32,697 bases of DNA from Sporosarcina aquimarina. Lineage in GTDB: Bacteria; Bacillota; Bacilli; Bacillales_A; Planococcaceae. Within the stretch, counting starts at the first letter, position 1. Every line of letters begins with the position of its first letter. Positions 16,447 to 24,951 of this stretch are shown one piece after another. Below the pieces are notes generated by a model. That model was not told the DNA's origin and did no database searches. It worked only from the letters and a program-made list of their open reading frames with translations. The position numbers and the translations under genes were made by a program. Where the stretch lies: NCBI RefSeq assembly GCF_019748715.1, contig NZ_JACLBZ010000016.1, positions 1 through 32,697 of the forward strand. Direction: 5' to 3'.

Positions 16447-17730
16447 TTATAATTTCCACTTAAATCGTGCATAGCCTGCGAGTAGCAAAAAGTTCACTGC
16501 TGCACTGATCACGGTTCCATAAGCAATGGCTTGGGCTCCGATTTGATCAACAAATGCATAAATGATTCCGATATTAATTCCAAACACACTGATCAAGCTA
16601 AATAGGATTGGCGTGATGGAATTCCCTTTTGCATAATAAAAACGCGTTACATACGTATTCGCTGCCAAGAAAAACATGGACAAAGAGAATACTTTAAATA
16701 CTGGAACAGTCAGCATAATGGATTCTTCTCCAAAATTTCCATATCCGAAAACCAGTCGGATCAATGGTTCCGCGAGAAAGTAGCAAAAAATCGTTGCAGG
16801 CACTAAAAGAGCCACCATATAGAGCATACCCTTTTTATAGAGCATTTTGACCGTCTTCGTATCCCCTTCGCCTTCTTTTTTCGCAAGCATCGGATAAATG
16901 ACCGTCGTTACCGCTGTCATCAAAATCGCCTGTGGAAAGCCTGTCAGTTTCGATGCGTAGTTAATGGATGAAATTGCACCTGTCCCCAATCCATCCGCAG
17001 CAATTCGGTGGATAATATAATAAAATTGCAAAGAGGCCCCGCCGAATAAAATAGGCAGTGCCAGCCACCAAAGTTTTTTTATATCCGTTGTCAGCCCAAA
17101 AGAAGGCTTCAATGAAGACAAGTCCGCGCGCTTGATTCCCCAGTACAAAAATATACCCATTAACAGCGCACTAACCATCGCACCTACTCCGTACGACTCA
17201 GGTCCAAGCCACTTAGTCAATAGAACACCTACAGCGACAAATGATGCATTGTATAAAAGAATGGCTAAACTGGATAACTGAAATCGATCATTGATGTTCA
17301 ATAAGCCGCTCATCCATGTCGACATGACCAAGACAATAGAAGAAGGCATCATCCAAAGAAATAGATTTCTCGTTAATGTAAAATCTTCTTCACTTAAATC
17401 TTTAAAGAAAAAATGTAAAATCGGGTTGGTCAATAAAACAAGAAGCAGCGTAATGAGAGTTGCGGACACGACAACTGTCGTAAAAGCCTTACGTACGAAC
17501 AGCTCTTTGTCCATCTTAGACGAATGATAAACAGAGATAAAAGCTGTCGTCAGCGCACCGCCCAGCACTAAATAGATAAAGTTTGGAATTGTATAGGCTG
17601 TAGCAATCGCATCTGCAACCGTAGATGTACCATATTGGATACCGATCACTACTTCTCGTCCAAACCCAAACAGCCTCGCTACAATATTTATGATCGCGAC
17701 AGCTCCGATGATCTTGAATAATTTACTCAT
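16447..17730 (-). CDS. MurJ/MviN-family lipid-linked oligosaccharide flippase
   Basis: A 427-aa polytopic protein with about 12 hydrophobic helices. The N-terminus has the MVIN-type block NIVARLFGFGREVVIGIQYG followed by TSTVADAIATAYTIPNFIY, and charged residues occur within the first helices as in MurJ. It is shorter than typical 500-aa, 14-helix MurJ. It overlaps the upstream glycosyltransferase gene by ATGA and so is coupled to it, which argues for export of a wall glycan built by that enzyme rather than housekeeping lipid II flipping; the latter stays possible. A flippase of similar kind is linked to csaB in other Bacillales (recollection). Confidence 0.82.
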   Translation of the reverse strand: MSKLFKIIGAVAIINIVARLFGFGREVVIGIQYGTSTVADAIATAYTIPNFIYLVLGGALTTAFISVYHSSKMDKELFVRKAFTTVVVSATLITLLLVLLTNPILHFFFKDLSEEDFTLTRNLFLWMMPSSIVLVMSTWMSGLLNINDRFQLSSLAILLYNASFVAVGVLLTKWLGPESYGVGAMVSALLMGIFLYWGIKRADLSSLKPSFGLTTDIKKLWWLALPILFGGASLQFYYIIHRIAADGLGTGAISSINYASKLTGFPQAILMTAVTTVIYPMLAKKEGEGDTKTVKMLYKKGMLYMVALLVPATIFCYFLAEPLIRLVFGYGNFGEESIMLTVPVFKVFSLSMFFLAANTYVTRFYYAKGNSITPILFSLISVFGINIGIIYAFVDQIGAQAIAYGTVISAAVNFLLLAGYARFKWKL

Positions 17731-18845
17731 TTAAAAGATCCCTTTCCATTCTGCTCGTAGATATCGTTCAGTCTCTTGACGATTACCTCATAAGAATGTT
17801 GCTGGACGACTTTTTGTATGACTTCCTGTTGAGCCCTTGTTATGTCATCCACAAGCGCTTTCTCCAAGCCATTTGCCAAGGAATCCGCATCGTGCGGTTC
17901 TACTAAGATCCCTGCATTATCTTGCAATAGATAAGGCAAACCGCCGACATTTGTCGCAACGACTTTCGCTCCTGATGCAAGCGCCTCTAATGCCACCAAA
18001 CCAAAACCTTCGTGATAAGACGGCAACACTAACACATCTGCCGCTGCCATCCATTTCGCAAGTTCCGTTTGACTAACAGGTTCCCTGAACTCAATGTCCA
18101 AAGAGCCTGGATGGAGGCCTTCTTCATTTTCAATTTTTTCTTTTACCGTATCGACAAAACGTTGATCTTTTTGCGATCCTATTATATAGAGAAGAAGATC
18201 GTCATGATTTTTCTTCAATTGATAATGGGCATCCAGCAGTTCTATGACACCTTTCGCTTCGATTACGTTTCCTACGTAAATCATTACTCGCTCATTCAAC
18301 GGTACATTTAATAGAAGGCGAACTTCTTCTTGCCCCATCGGTTTAAAGATATTTGTGTCGACTCCCATGCTCATCACTTCGACTTTTTGCGGAGATATTT
18401 CATAATCTTGAAGCACATCATTTCGAAGCTTTTCACCTACAACAATCACTTTGGCTGCTTCCTCCAAGATTTTTTTCGTATACTTGGCAATTCGATCGCT
18501 CTTTTTCGCCATTTTATCCAAATCTCCACCATGAACTGTCACTATGTATGGAATATTGAATAACTTCTTTCCTATAAATGAAAGAATACCTGTAGGAAAT
18601 GCATAATGAGCATGTGTAATCCCAATCTTTTTTTTATGTCTAATTAAATAAGTAAGGGATTGGGTACCCCATGAAATGTATTTCGCTATTTTTTCAATTG
18701 GTCCTTTTCCTGGTTCATTGATTGCAATAACTTTGACATCCAACCCGCTGTTTTTCAGTAATTCCACTTGATTTTTCACAAAAATCCCGTATGTAGGATG
18801 TTCAGTAGAAGGATACATATTGCTAAATATTACTACTTTAGTCAC
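17727..18845 (-). CDS. GT4-family glycosyltransferase
   Basis: A 372-aa cytosolic or membrane-associated retaining glycosyltransferase with the two-Rossmann GT-B layout. N-terminal half: FSNMYPSTEHPTYGIFVKNQ, THAHYAFPTG, VTVHGGDLD. C-terminal half: VMSMGVDTNIFKP, YVGNVIEAKGV, LPSYHEGFGLVALEALASG (the E-x7-E donor-sugar motif) and GGLPYLL. Donor and acceptor unknown. Starts at GTG (18845) behind AAAGGATGAG. First gene of a two-gene operon with the flippase, so probably makes a surface polysaccharide or a wall polymer unit. Confidence 0.9.
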   Translation of the reverse strand: MTKVVIFSNMYPSTEHPTYGIFVKNQVELLKNSGLDVKVIAINEPGKGPIEKIAKYISWGTQSLTYLIRHKKKIGITHAHYAFPTGILSFIGKKLFNIPYIVTVHGGDLDKMAKKSDRIAKYTKKILEEAAKVIVVGEKLRNDVLQDYEISPQKVEVMSMGVDTNIFKPMGQEEVRLLLNVPLNERVMIYVGNVIEAKGVIELLDAHYQLKKNHDDLLLYIIGSQKDQRFVDTVKEKIENEEGLHPGSLDIEFREPVSQTELAKWMAAADVLVLPSYHEGFGLVALEALASGAKVVATNVGGLPYLLQDNAGILVEPHDADSLANGLEKALVDDITRAQQEVIQKVVQQHSYEVIVKRLNDIYEQNGKGSFK

Positions 18846-19029
18846 TAATTACTCATCCTTTTTAGCTTTCCGGTTTAACGGACGCTAGCTCTTTTATTCG
18901 TTGAATGATTATACCATAATACTGATAGTTATAAAGTCACGTTAATTATAAACTGATTATTCATTATTTTCCACCGAAACTTCAAATAATTTTAGGTCTT
19001 TCTATTAACATTTCAACTAATCTATCACC

Positions 19030-19057
19030 TGTAATCCTCTTGTAATGAAAATGTAAC
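19030..19057 (+). promoter_or_regulatory. Triple WalR-type box
   Basis: Three hexamers TGTAAT (19030), TGTAAT (19041) and TGTAAC (19052), each separated by exactly 5 bp, match the WalR/YycF consensus twice over. They lie 85-112 bp upstream of the NlpC/P60-SLH start codon. Confidence 0.65.
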
Positions 19058-19141
19058 AAAAAACGTGTTTATACGTGCTAATATATTCCTAGATTACAAA
19101 GCACAACAGTTGATTGTGCGAAAGGGGAATTTGAGAACAGC

Positions 19142-20038
19142 ATGAAACGTCTATTGTCTCTGGCTCTGGCAAGTTTATTATTCTTTTCACTTGTACCAGA
19201 ATTTGCTTCCGCAAACTCACCAACGTCGCTAATTAGCTCTGCGCGAAATTATTTAGGAACACCTTACTCTTATGGCGGAACGACTCCATCGGGCTTTGAC
19301 TGCTCAGGGTATACGAAATATGTTTTCAACAAAGAAGGCCATTCATTGCCACGGACAACAGGACAGCAATTTGCAGCAGGCACTGCCGTTGCAAAGAGTA
19401 ATTTAGAAGTTGGAGATCTGGTTTTCTTCAATACTTCAGGACGCGGTGTTTCTCACGTAGGAGTATACACAGGATCCAATAACTTCATTCATGCTTCCAC
19501 AAGTAAAGGTGTAATGGTATCTTCACTCAACGATCCTTACTATTGGGGCAGCCGTTATATCGGTGCGCGCCGTGTAGCAAGCTTCGATGAAGAGAAAAAG
19601 GTCGCTGCTGCAGCACCTGTTAAAGAAGTTGTATACGCAAGCCGTGCAGAAGTAGCAAAGGTTCTTGCAGATACTCTTAATCTCGATCAAACAACTGTAA
19701 ATATTACATTTAAAGATGTCAATGAATCTAATCCTTACTATGCTGCAATCTCAGCTGTTGCCGAAGCGAATATCTTTTCCGGCGACCAAGGCAATTTCAA
19801 ACCAGAAAATGAATTAACTCGTGCACAACTAGCAAAAGTATTAGTACAAGCTTTCGATTTAAAAGGTTCAGCTCAAGCGAATTTCACGGACGTTCCTGCA
19901 GGCCACTGGGCAACTGAATATATCAATATTCTCTACCACCACAATATTACAACTGGTTACGGAGACGGTACATTCGGTTTAGATGATAAAGTAACTTCCG
20001 AACAATTGAAAAAATTTATTGACCGTGCAAAAAATTAA
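19142..20038 (+). CDS. NlpC/P60-SLH wall-anchored endopeptidase
   Basis: A 298-aa secreted hydrolase. Signal peptide ends near ASA-NS (residue 24). NlpC/P60 domain at about 27-145 with Cys54 in FDCSGY, His105 in VSHVGVY and His117 in FIHAS. After an Ala/Lys linker come SLH repeats: an incomplete one (about 165-185), a full one (about 188-240, FKPENELTRAQLAK) and one at about 247-298 (FTDVPAGHWATEYI). SLH domains bind pyruvylated secondary wall polymer, made here by CsaB, and keep the enzyme on the wall. The catalytic half is the close paralogue of the small gene at 5168, which lacks the SLH part. WalR boxes upstream suggest wall-stress control. Confidence 0.92.
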   Translation: MKRLLSLALASLLFFSLVPEFASANSPTSLISSARNYLGTPYSYGGTTPSGFDCSGYTKYVFNKEGHSLPRTTGQQFAAGTAVAKSNLEVGDLVFFNTSGRGVSHVGVYTGSNNFIHASTSKGVMVSSLNDPYYWGSRYIGARRVASFDEEKKVAAAAPVKEVVYASRAEVAKVLADTLNLDQTTVNITFKDVNESNPYYAAISAVAEANIFSGDQGNFKPENELTRAQLAKVLVQAFDLKGSAQANFTDVPAGHWATEYINILYHHNITTGYGDGTFGLDDKVTSEQLKKFIDRAKN

Positions 20039-20046
20039 GTCAGCCA

Positions 20047-20078
20047 CCGAATGTTCTAAAAGGACATTCGGTTTTGTA
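20047..20078 (+). terminator. Terminator of NlpC/P60-SLH gene
   Basis: CCGAATGT (20047) pairs with ACATTCGG (20064-20071), followed by TTTTGT. Confidence 0.75.
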
Positions 20079-20201
20079 TAATTATGACGAAATTTCTCGC
20101 GCTAAGTTACTATTTCTCGAACACTGTCAAAAACATCTAGTAATCGTTTTTCAACGCTGTTACACTTATCTTAGTAAACTATCATATTTTAGGAGGATTC
20201 C

Positions 20202-21860
20202 ATGAATCAGTTCAAATGGGCAACAGCCGGACTGTTGCTGCTCACCATCTTAGTTCTCTCACCTCTTCAGTCATTAGCTAGTTTCAAGTTTTCCGATGTA
20301 CCAGTCGAACGTGAATATTATAAGGAAGTCCATTACATAGCCGAAAAAGGAATTGTCAATAAATCAGTTAAGTTTAATCCAAAAGACAATCTAAAGCGTG
20401 CACACGTTGCAAAAATGCTTGTCATTGCAAAAGGTTTTGAAAACACGCCGCTCAAAGAAATGACGATTGACGGCTTGGAACCAAATAGCGAACAATACAA
20501 ATATGCCAATATCGCGATACAAAAAGGATTTTTCAATATTTCCGATGGCAGCCGTTTTAATCCAAACGAAGAAATTAAACGAGACGAAATGGCTTATGCA
20601 CTATCCGTCGCTTTTAATCTATCAGAAAAAGTGACAAGTCAAAAACCATTAGTTTTAACAGATGTAGTCAATCATAAATATGCAGAGCGCATTAACGGTT
20701 TATATTATGCAGGGATCACACAAGGCGACAACAAAAAATTCTTGCCGAATAACAAATTAACTCGTTCTCAATTTGCATTATTTATTGCCCGCGCACTTGA
20801 TAAGCAATTTGCGCTAAAAGTTAAAGCTCCCGACCAACAATCCAGTGTCGATTATGTAAAGGTCGATACAGGAAATGATAATGATCCATTAAACGTACGT
20901 TCAGCTCCTTCCGCTACTTCTACAATCATCGATGCATTGCCTAATGGTACAGTAGTCGAAGTAGTTGGCTCTACAGGCGTTTGGTTGAAGGTAAATGTTG
21001 CAGGCGTTTATGGCTATATCCATGAAAACTATACATCTAGTAATCTGGAAGAAAGCAAACCAAGCCAGCCAACACCTCCAAAACCAACTCCCTCCCCTTC
21101 TGCAAAGTTGATGGGGAAAGTAACAGTGAATAGTTTGAATGTCCGTTCTGCAGGTAATTCTAGTGCACCTACGATTGATAAGTTGAAAACAGGTCAAAAA
21201 GTAGAAATCGTTTCAGTCACTGGTTATTGGGCAAAAATTAAATACGGCAGCAAAACAGGCTACGTACACAAGTCGTATTTGAAATTACTGAACCAAACCG
21301 GTAATCCATTACGTGATCGCATCATCGTAGTTGATGCAGGCCACGGCGGACATGATCCAGGCACAGGTAAAAGTGGACAAACAGAAAAATCGATCACTTT
21401 GAAAGTTTCAAAGAAGTTGGAAGCTAAGCTGAAAAATGCTGGTGCTAAAGTGTTGATGACACGTTCAACAGACAAGTATTATGCATTGGAAGAGCGTACG
21501 AATTTCGCTAAGAAGAATTTTGCAGAAGCATTCGTTTCAATTCATGTGAATTCAGCAACCGCTTCTGCTAAAGGCACAGAGACGTATTATGACTCTTCAG
21601 CTAACCCAAATGCTACGGAAAGCCGCGACTTGGCAACTTTCATCCAGCGTAATATCGTGCAGAAGGCGAATATGGTTGACCGCGGCGTGAAGAATAACCG
21701 TTTCTATGTAATCCGTAATAATAATGTAGCTGCGGTGCTTGTAGAGTTAGGTTTCTTGTCAAATGCAGACGATTTCAAGAAGCTGACAAGCGACAAGTAT
21801 GCTGATATTTACGCAGACGCAATCTACCAAGGTCTTCACCAGTACTACAGCAAGCAATAA
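20202..21860 (+). CDS. SLH-SH3-N-acetylmuramoyl-L-alanine amidase
   Basis: A 552-aa secreted autolysin that cleaves the MurNAc-L-Ala bond. Order: signal peptide (1-27), three SLH repeats (about 28-205), two bacterial SH3 domains (about 225-283 and 305-363) joined by a Pro-rich linker KPSQPTPPKPTPSPSA, and an Amidase_3 domain (about 372-552). The zinc and catalytic residues are all present: His in VDAGHGGHD, Glu in QTEKSI, His in SIHVN, Glu in VELGF. SLH at the N-terminus, opposite to its neighbours, is common in wall amidases of this group. Start follows TTAGGAGGATTCC. An imperfect WalR-like TGTAAC on the minus strand near 20156-20161 is not convincing. Confidence 0.94.
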   Translation: MNQFKWATAGLLLLTILVLSPLQSLASFKFSDVPVEREYYKEVHYIAEKGIVNKSVKFNPKDNLKRAHVAKMLVIAKGFENTPLKEMTIDGLEPNSEQYKYANIAIQKGFFNISDGSRFNPNEEIKRDEMAYALSVAFNLSEKVTSQKPLVLTDVVNHKYAERINGLYYAGITQGDNKKFLPNNKLTRSQFALFIARALDKQFALKVKAPDQQSSVDYVKVDTGNDNDPLNVRSAPSATSTIIDALPNGTVVEVVGSTGVWLKVNVAGVYGYIHENYTSSNLEESKPSQPTPPKPTPSPSAKLMGKVTVNSLNVRSAGNSSAPTIDKLKTGQKVEIVSVTGYWAKIKYGSKTGYVHKSYLKLLNQTGNPLRDRIIVVDAGHGGHDPGTGKSGQTEKSITLKVSKKLEAKLKNAGAKVLMTRSTDKYYALEERTNFAKKNFAEAFVSIHVNSATASAKGTETYYDSSANPNATESRDLATFIQRNIVQKANMVDRGVKNNRFYVIRNNNVAAVLVELGFLSNADDFKKLTSDKYADIYADAIYQGLHQYYSKQ

Positions 21861-21873
21861 TCTTCAGCGTTTC

Positions 21874-21907
21874 AAACCTCCCAGACGATTGTCTGGGAGG
21901 TTTTTTG
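21874..21907 (+). terminator. Terminator of the amidase gene
   Basis: AAACCTCCCAGAC, 4-nt loop, GTCTGGGAGGTTT then T-run. Confidence 0.85.
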
Positions 21908-21960
21908 TGTTCAAGTATTAAGGGCCAGGGCCGTTACTCGACTTATTTTGGGTCTAAATA

Positions 21961-22090
21961 GAAAGAGGCTTGTGCTCTGTCACCGCTGCGCCGCTGGGGG
22001 ATTGCCTCCCGCCATGAGCCAACTAGCAAAGAACGCTAGCTGTCTCATGGCTACGGCCGACCCCGCAGTTGCGGCTTCGCTGGCATGTTT
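21961..22090. repeat. Repeat E1: GC-rich hairpin element
   Basis: Core inverted repeat GCCATGAG (22011) with CTCATGGC (22045), and CTAGC/GCTAG inside it. It shares with E2 and E3 a central stem built on a (C)ATGAG/CTCAT(G) pair, but the flanks differ, so kinship is tentative. Confidence 0.5.
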
Positions 22091-22190
22091 AAAATAATGG
22101 GTGTGGTGTTTAGAAATAAGTAAGCCTAAGTTGTCCAGCTAATTAGTCAAAAGCCAAGGTGCAGTAAAACATGCCAAGTGCTTCCCCTCA

Positions 22191-22290
22191 CTAAACGAAG
22201 GCGCCTTACAAGCGGTAGGCGGAGCGATGAGACAGACAGGCGCCCTTCCTGACTGGCTCATCATGGGAGCCATCCGCTAGCGCCGAAGTG
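22191..22290 (+). repeat. Repeat E2 (100 bp)
   Basis: Begins CTAAACGAAGGCGCCTTACA and ends CTAGCGCCGAAGTG. An internal stem pairs GATGAGACAGACAGG with CCTGACTGGCTCATC (two mismatches). About 90% identical to E3, 191 bp downstream. Confidence 0.8.
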
Positions 22291-22381
22291 TGTCCAATGA
22301 CGTTGCTTTGCACTTGAACAAATGCTCCTGTTATGCCCGGAAATTGTTTAGCAGAAAAAACACAATACCTGCTTGTACCTG

Positions 22382-22481
22382 CTAAACGAAGGCGCCTTAC
22401 AAGCGGTAGGCGGAGCAATGAGACAGACAGGCGCTGTTCCTGACTGACTCATTGCGGGAGCCAGCCGCAAGCGCCGAAGTG
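22382..22481 (+). repeat. Repeat E3 (100 bp)
   Basis: Same ends and internal stem as E2. Several differences are compensated across the stem or fall in loops, for example GCGATGAG/CTCATCA in E2 against GCAATGAG/CTCATTGC here. Confidence 0.8.
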
Positions 22482-22727
22482 AGTTCAATGACGGTATTAC
22501 TTTTATTATCTCGATGCCCAAGCTAGTATCTGTTTAGTAGTCAAATCTAGCTTTTGCGACGAAAGATTCCCTTGCACATCGAGTCCCAAACGTAGGCGCC
22601 CTACAAGCGCTAAAATAGCGAAAAGACAACCTTTAATTCACATTGCTCTCTATGGATCTAAATGGTAAACTATCAATAGCATTTCAATTTTTAATAATTT
22701 CAAAAAAACGAGAGGTGGTAATGTGTA
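22482..22727 (+). other. 5'-nucleotidase upstream region with a repeat E fragment
   Basis: A fragment of repeat E, CAAACGTAGGCGCCCTACAA, lies at about 22587-22606. Beyond it the sequence is AT-rich up to the ribosome binding site GAGAGGTGG at about 22711. No clear promoter hexamers. Confidence 0.4.
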
Positions 22728-24905
22728 ATGGCGAAAAACTTTATTAAATGGAGTACAGCTTCCGCACTTCTTCTATCCGCAGCATCCATCACACCTACGA
22801 TTGCTTCAGCAGAACAAACACCTGAAAACAACTTTTCATTGACCGTCCTACACTCGAACGACACCCACGCCCACGTGGCAAACGCACCAGAACGTGCAGC
22901 CCTTGTAAAAAAACTGAAAGAACAAAATCCTGCCAATCTATTGTTGGACGCGGGTGACATCTTTTCAGGAACATTGTACTTCAATGAATTCGAAGGCGAA
23001 GTCGACATGAAAATCATGAACTATTTAGGATATGATGCCATGACGTTCGGGAACCATGAATTCGACCTCGGACGTTCTGAAAATGGACATGCCTCCCTTG
23101 CCAAAATGGTGAAAGCAGCAAACTTCCCGGTTGTCTCCGCAAACATTGATTTTTCTAAGGATGCCCTCTTTGACGGACTGCAGACAAAAGCGATCACCGA
23201 TGATCCAAAAGACGGCAAAATCTATAACGGTATTATTAAAGAAGTGAATGGAGAGAAGGTCGGTATTTTTGGTTTGACGACTGAAGAAACCGTCTCAATT
23301 TCCAGCCCAGACAAGGTCACATTCACAAACTATATTACAGAAGCAAAGGAAGCAGTCTCTGCTTTTGAGGAAGCTGGCATTAATAAGATCATCGCGATTA
23401 CTCATATCGGTTTCGATGACAATAAAGCAATTGACAATGATCAGGAATTAGCGAAAGCTGTCCCTGAAATCGATATTATTGTAGGAGGGCATACCCACTC
23501 TAATCTTCCTGAACCTCATGTTGTAAATGCCGATACGGATCCGGTCGTCATTGTACAAGCTAATGAATACAATAAATTTCTCGGACAGCTTGATGTGGAA
23601 TTCGACCGAGATGGTGTCATCACAAACTTCAATGGCCAGCTACATGAGATCGGTGGTGAAGGTGCAGAAATAGATGAAGGTGCGGCTGAGATCCTGGCAC
23701 CTTATACAAAACAAGTGGAACAGCGTATGGCAAGCCCTGTCGGTACCACCACCAAAGTATTTTTAAACGGCTTACGGGATTTAGGCGGTGTTCGTGCTGG
23801 AGAAACGAATCTCGGAAACTTAATTACAGATGGTATGTTGCAGAAGGCAAAAGAAATTGACTCCAATGTTTCCATTGCATTCCAAAACGGCGGTGGAATT
23901 CGAGCATCCATCGATAAAGGTGAAGTGACATACGGCGAAGTATTAACTGTACTGCCATTCGGAAATCCTTTAGCGATCGTTCAGTTAAGCGGCGCCGAAT
24001 TGAAATCGACCTTTGAACATTCCGTAAAAGAATATCCTAAAGAGTCGGGCGGTTTCCTTCACGTGGCCGGTATGAAGTTCCTTTTCGACCCTTCTAAACC
24101 AGTAGGAAGCCGAATTGTTTCATTGGAAGTGGATGGCAAAGAAGTGGTCGACAGCCACATGTATAAAGCAGCTACGAACGTTTTCACAGCACGTGGCGGA
24201 GATGGTTTCGAGGCGTTGGGCAAAGCGTATGAAGCTGGCCGCGTCAGCGAACCCGGCTTCTCGGATTGGGAGAACTTTGCCGATCACTTAAAATCTCTGA
24301 AAACAGTAGATAAAGGAATTGAAGGCCGTATTATGGCTAAAGTTCCATTTACTGATGTGAAGTCTGGAAATTGGGCTTACCCGTATATTTCAGATCTATA
24401 TTACCGTGATTTGTTGAATACTGAAAACAGTGCATTCAAACCTGGCAATCAACTGACTAGAGCACAAGCTACTTCATTTATCGTCAGAGCGCTAAAGTTG
24501 CCCACCGATTCTACAGCAACTGTTCCTTTCAAAGATTTGAAGGATTATGCCTCCGATACGCAAAATGAAATTGCAGCAGCATATGCGCATAAAATTGTTA
24601 AAGGCTATGGCGATCAATTTAAACCGGGCGAACCTGTGTCACGCGCTCAATTCGCACAAATGCTTAAGCGTGCATATGAAAACTATACAGGTCAATTGTA
24701 TATACCGTCTGTTTCCAATCCATTCAGCGATTTGGGTGACTATGGAAAAGAAGCAAAAGAAGCAATGGCTATGATGGCTGAGCTAGATATCGCAGACGGC
24801 GATAATGGTTACTACAAGCCGACTGCCTCTACAACTCGTCAACAAACAGCTAAACTGATTTCAAACTTTGTCTACAATACAAAACAAGTGAAAAAAGCTG
24901 AATAA
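22728..24905 (+). CDS. SLH-anchored 5'-nucleotidase / metallophosphatase
   Basis: A 725-aa exported enzyme. Signal peptide ends near ASA-EQ (residue 28). Calcineurin-like domain about 36-280 with the metal-binding blocks LHSNDTHAHV, DAGDIFSGT, FGNHEFDLG, ITHIGFD and VGGHTHSN. Substrate-binding 5'-nucleotidase C domain about 335-510, with AFQNGGGIRASI and FTARGGDGFEAL. Three C-terminal SLH repeats about 543-715 (FTDVKSGNWAYPYI; FKPGNQLTRAQATSF; FKPGEPVSRAQFAQM). It should hydrolyse extracellular nucleotides or nucleotide sugars at the wall to supply nucleosides and phosphate. Family members also include UDP-sugar hydrolase and 2',3'-cyclic phosphodiesterase activities. Own gene, ended by a terminator. 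Confidence 0.93.
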   Translation: MAKNFIKWSTASALLLSAASITPTIASAEQTPENNFSLTVLHSNDTHAHVANAPERAALVKKLKEQNPANLLLDAGDIFSGTLYFNEFEGEVDMKIMNYLGYDAMTFGNHEFDLGRSENGHASLAKMVKAANFPVVSANIDFSKDALFDGLQTKAITDDPKDGKIYNGIIKEVNGEKVGIFGLTTEETVSISSPDKVTFTNYITEAKEAVSAFEEAGINKIIAITHIGFDDNKAIDNDQELAKAVPEIDIIVGGHTHSNLPEPHVVNADTDPVVIVQANEYNKFLGQLDVEFDRDGVITNFNGQLHEIGGEGAEIDEGAAEILAPYTKQVEQRMASPVGTTTKVFLNGLRDLGGVRAGETNLGNLITDGMLQKAKEIDSNVSIAFQNGGGIRASIDKGEVTYGEVLTVLPFGNPLAIVQLSGAELKSTFEHSVKEYPKESGGFLHVAGMKFLFDPSKPVGSRIVSLEVDGKEVVDSHMYKAATNVFTARGGDGFEALGKAYEAGRVSEPGFSDWENFADHLKSLKTVDKGIEGRIMAKVPFTDVKSGNWAYPYISDLYYRDLLNTENSAFKPGNQLTRAQATSFIVRALKLPTDSTATVPFKDLKDYASDTQNEIAAAYAHKIVKGYGDQFKPGEPVSRAQFAQMLKRAYENYTGQLYIPSVSNPFSDLGDYGKEAKEAMAMMAELDIADGDNGYYKPTASTTRQQTAKLISNFVYNTKQVKKAE

Positions 24906-24906
24906 C

Positions 24907-24948
24907 AAAAAAACCGATAAGAGAGATTACTGCTCTTATCGGCTTTTC
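24907..24948. terminator. Bidirectional terminator between 5'-nucleotidase and aminotransferase
   Basis: CCGATAAGAG (24914-24923) pairs with CTCTTATCGG (24933-24942), with A-run before and T-run after. Confidence 0.85.
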
Positions 24949-24951
24949 ATA

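Noticed and set aside
20150..20165. WalR box before the SLH-SH3 amidase
   Set aside because: Only one hexamer (TGTAAC on the minus strand) fits; the second after 5 bp is TGAAAA.
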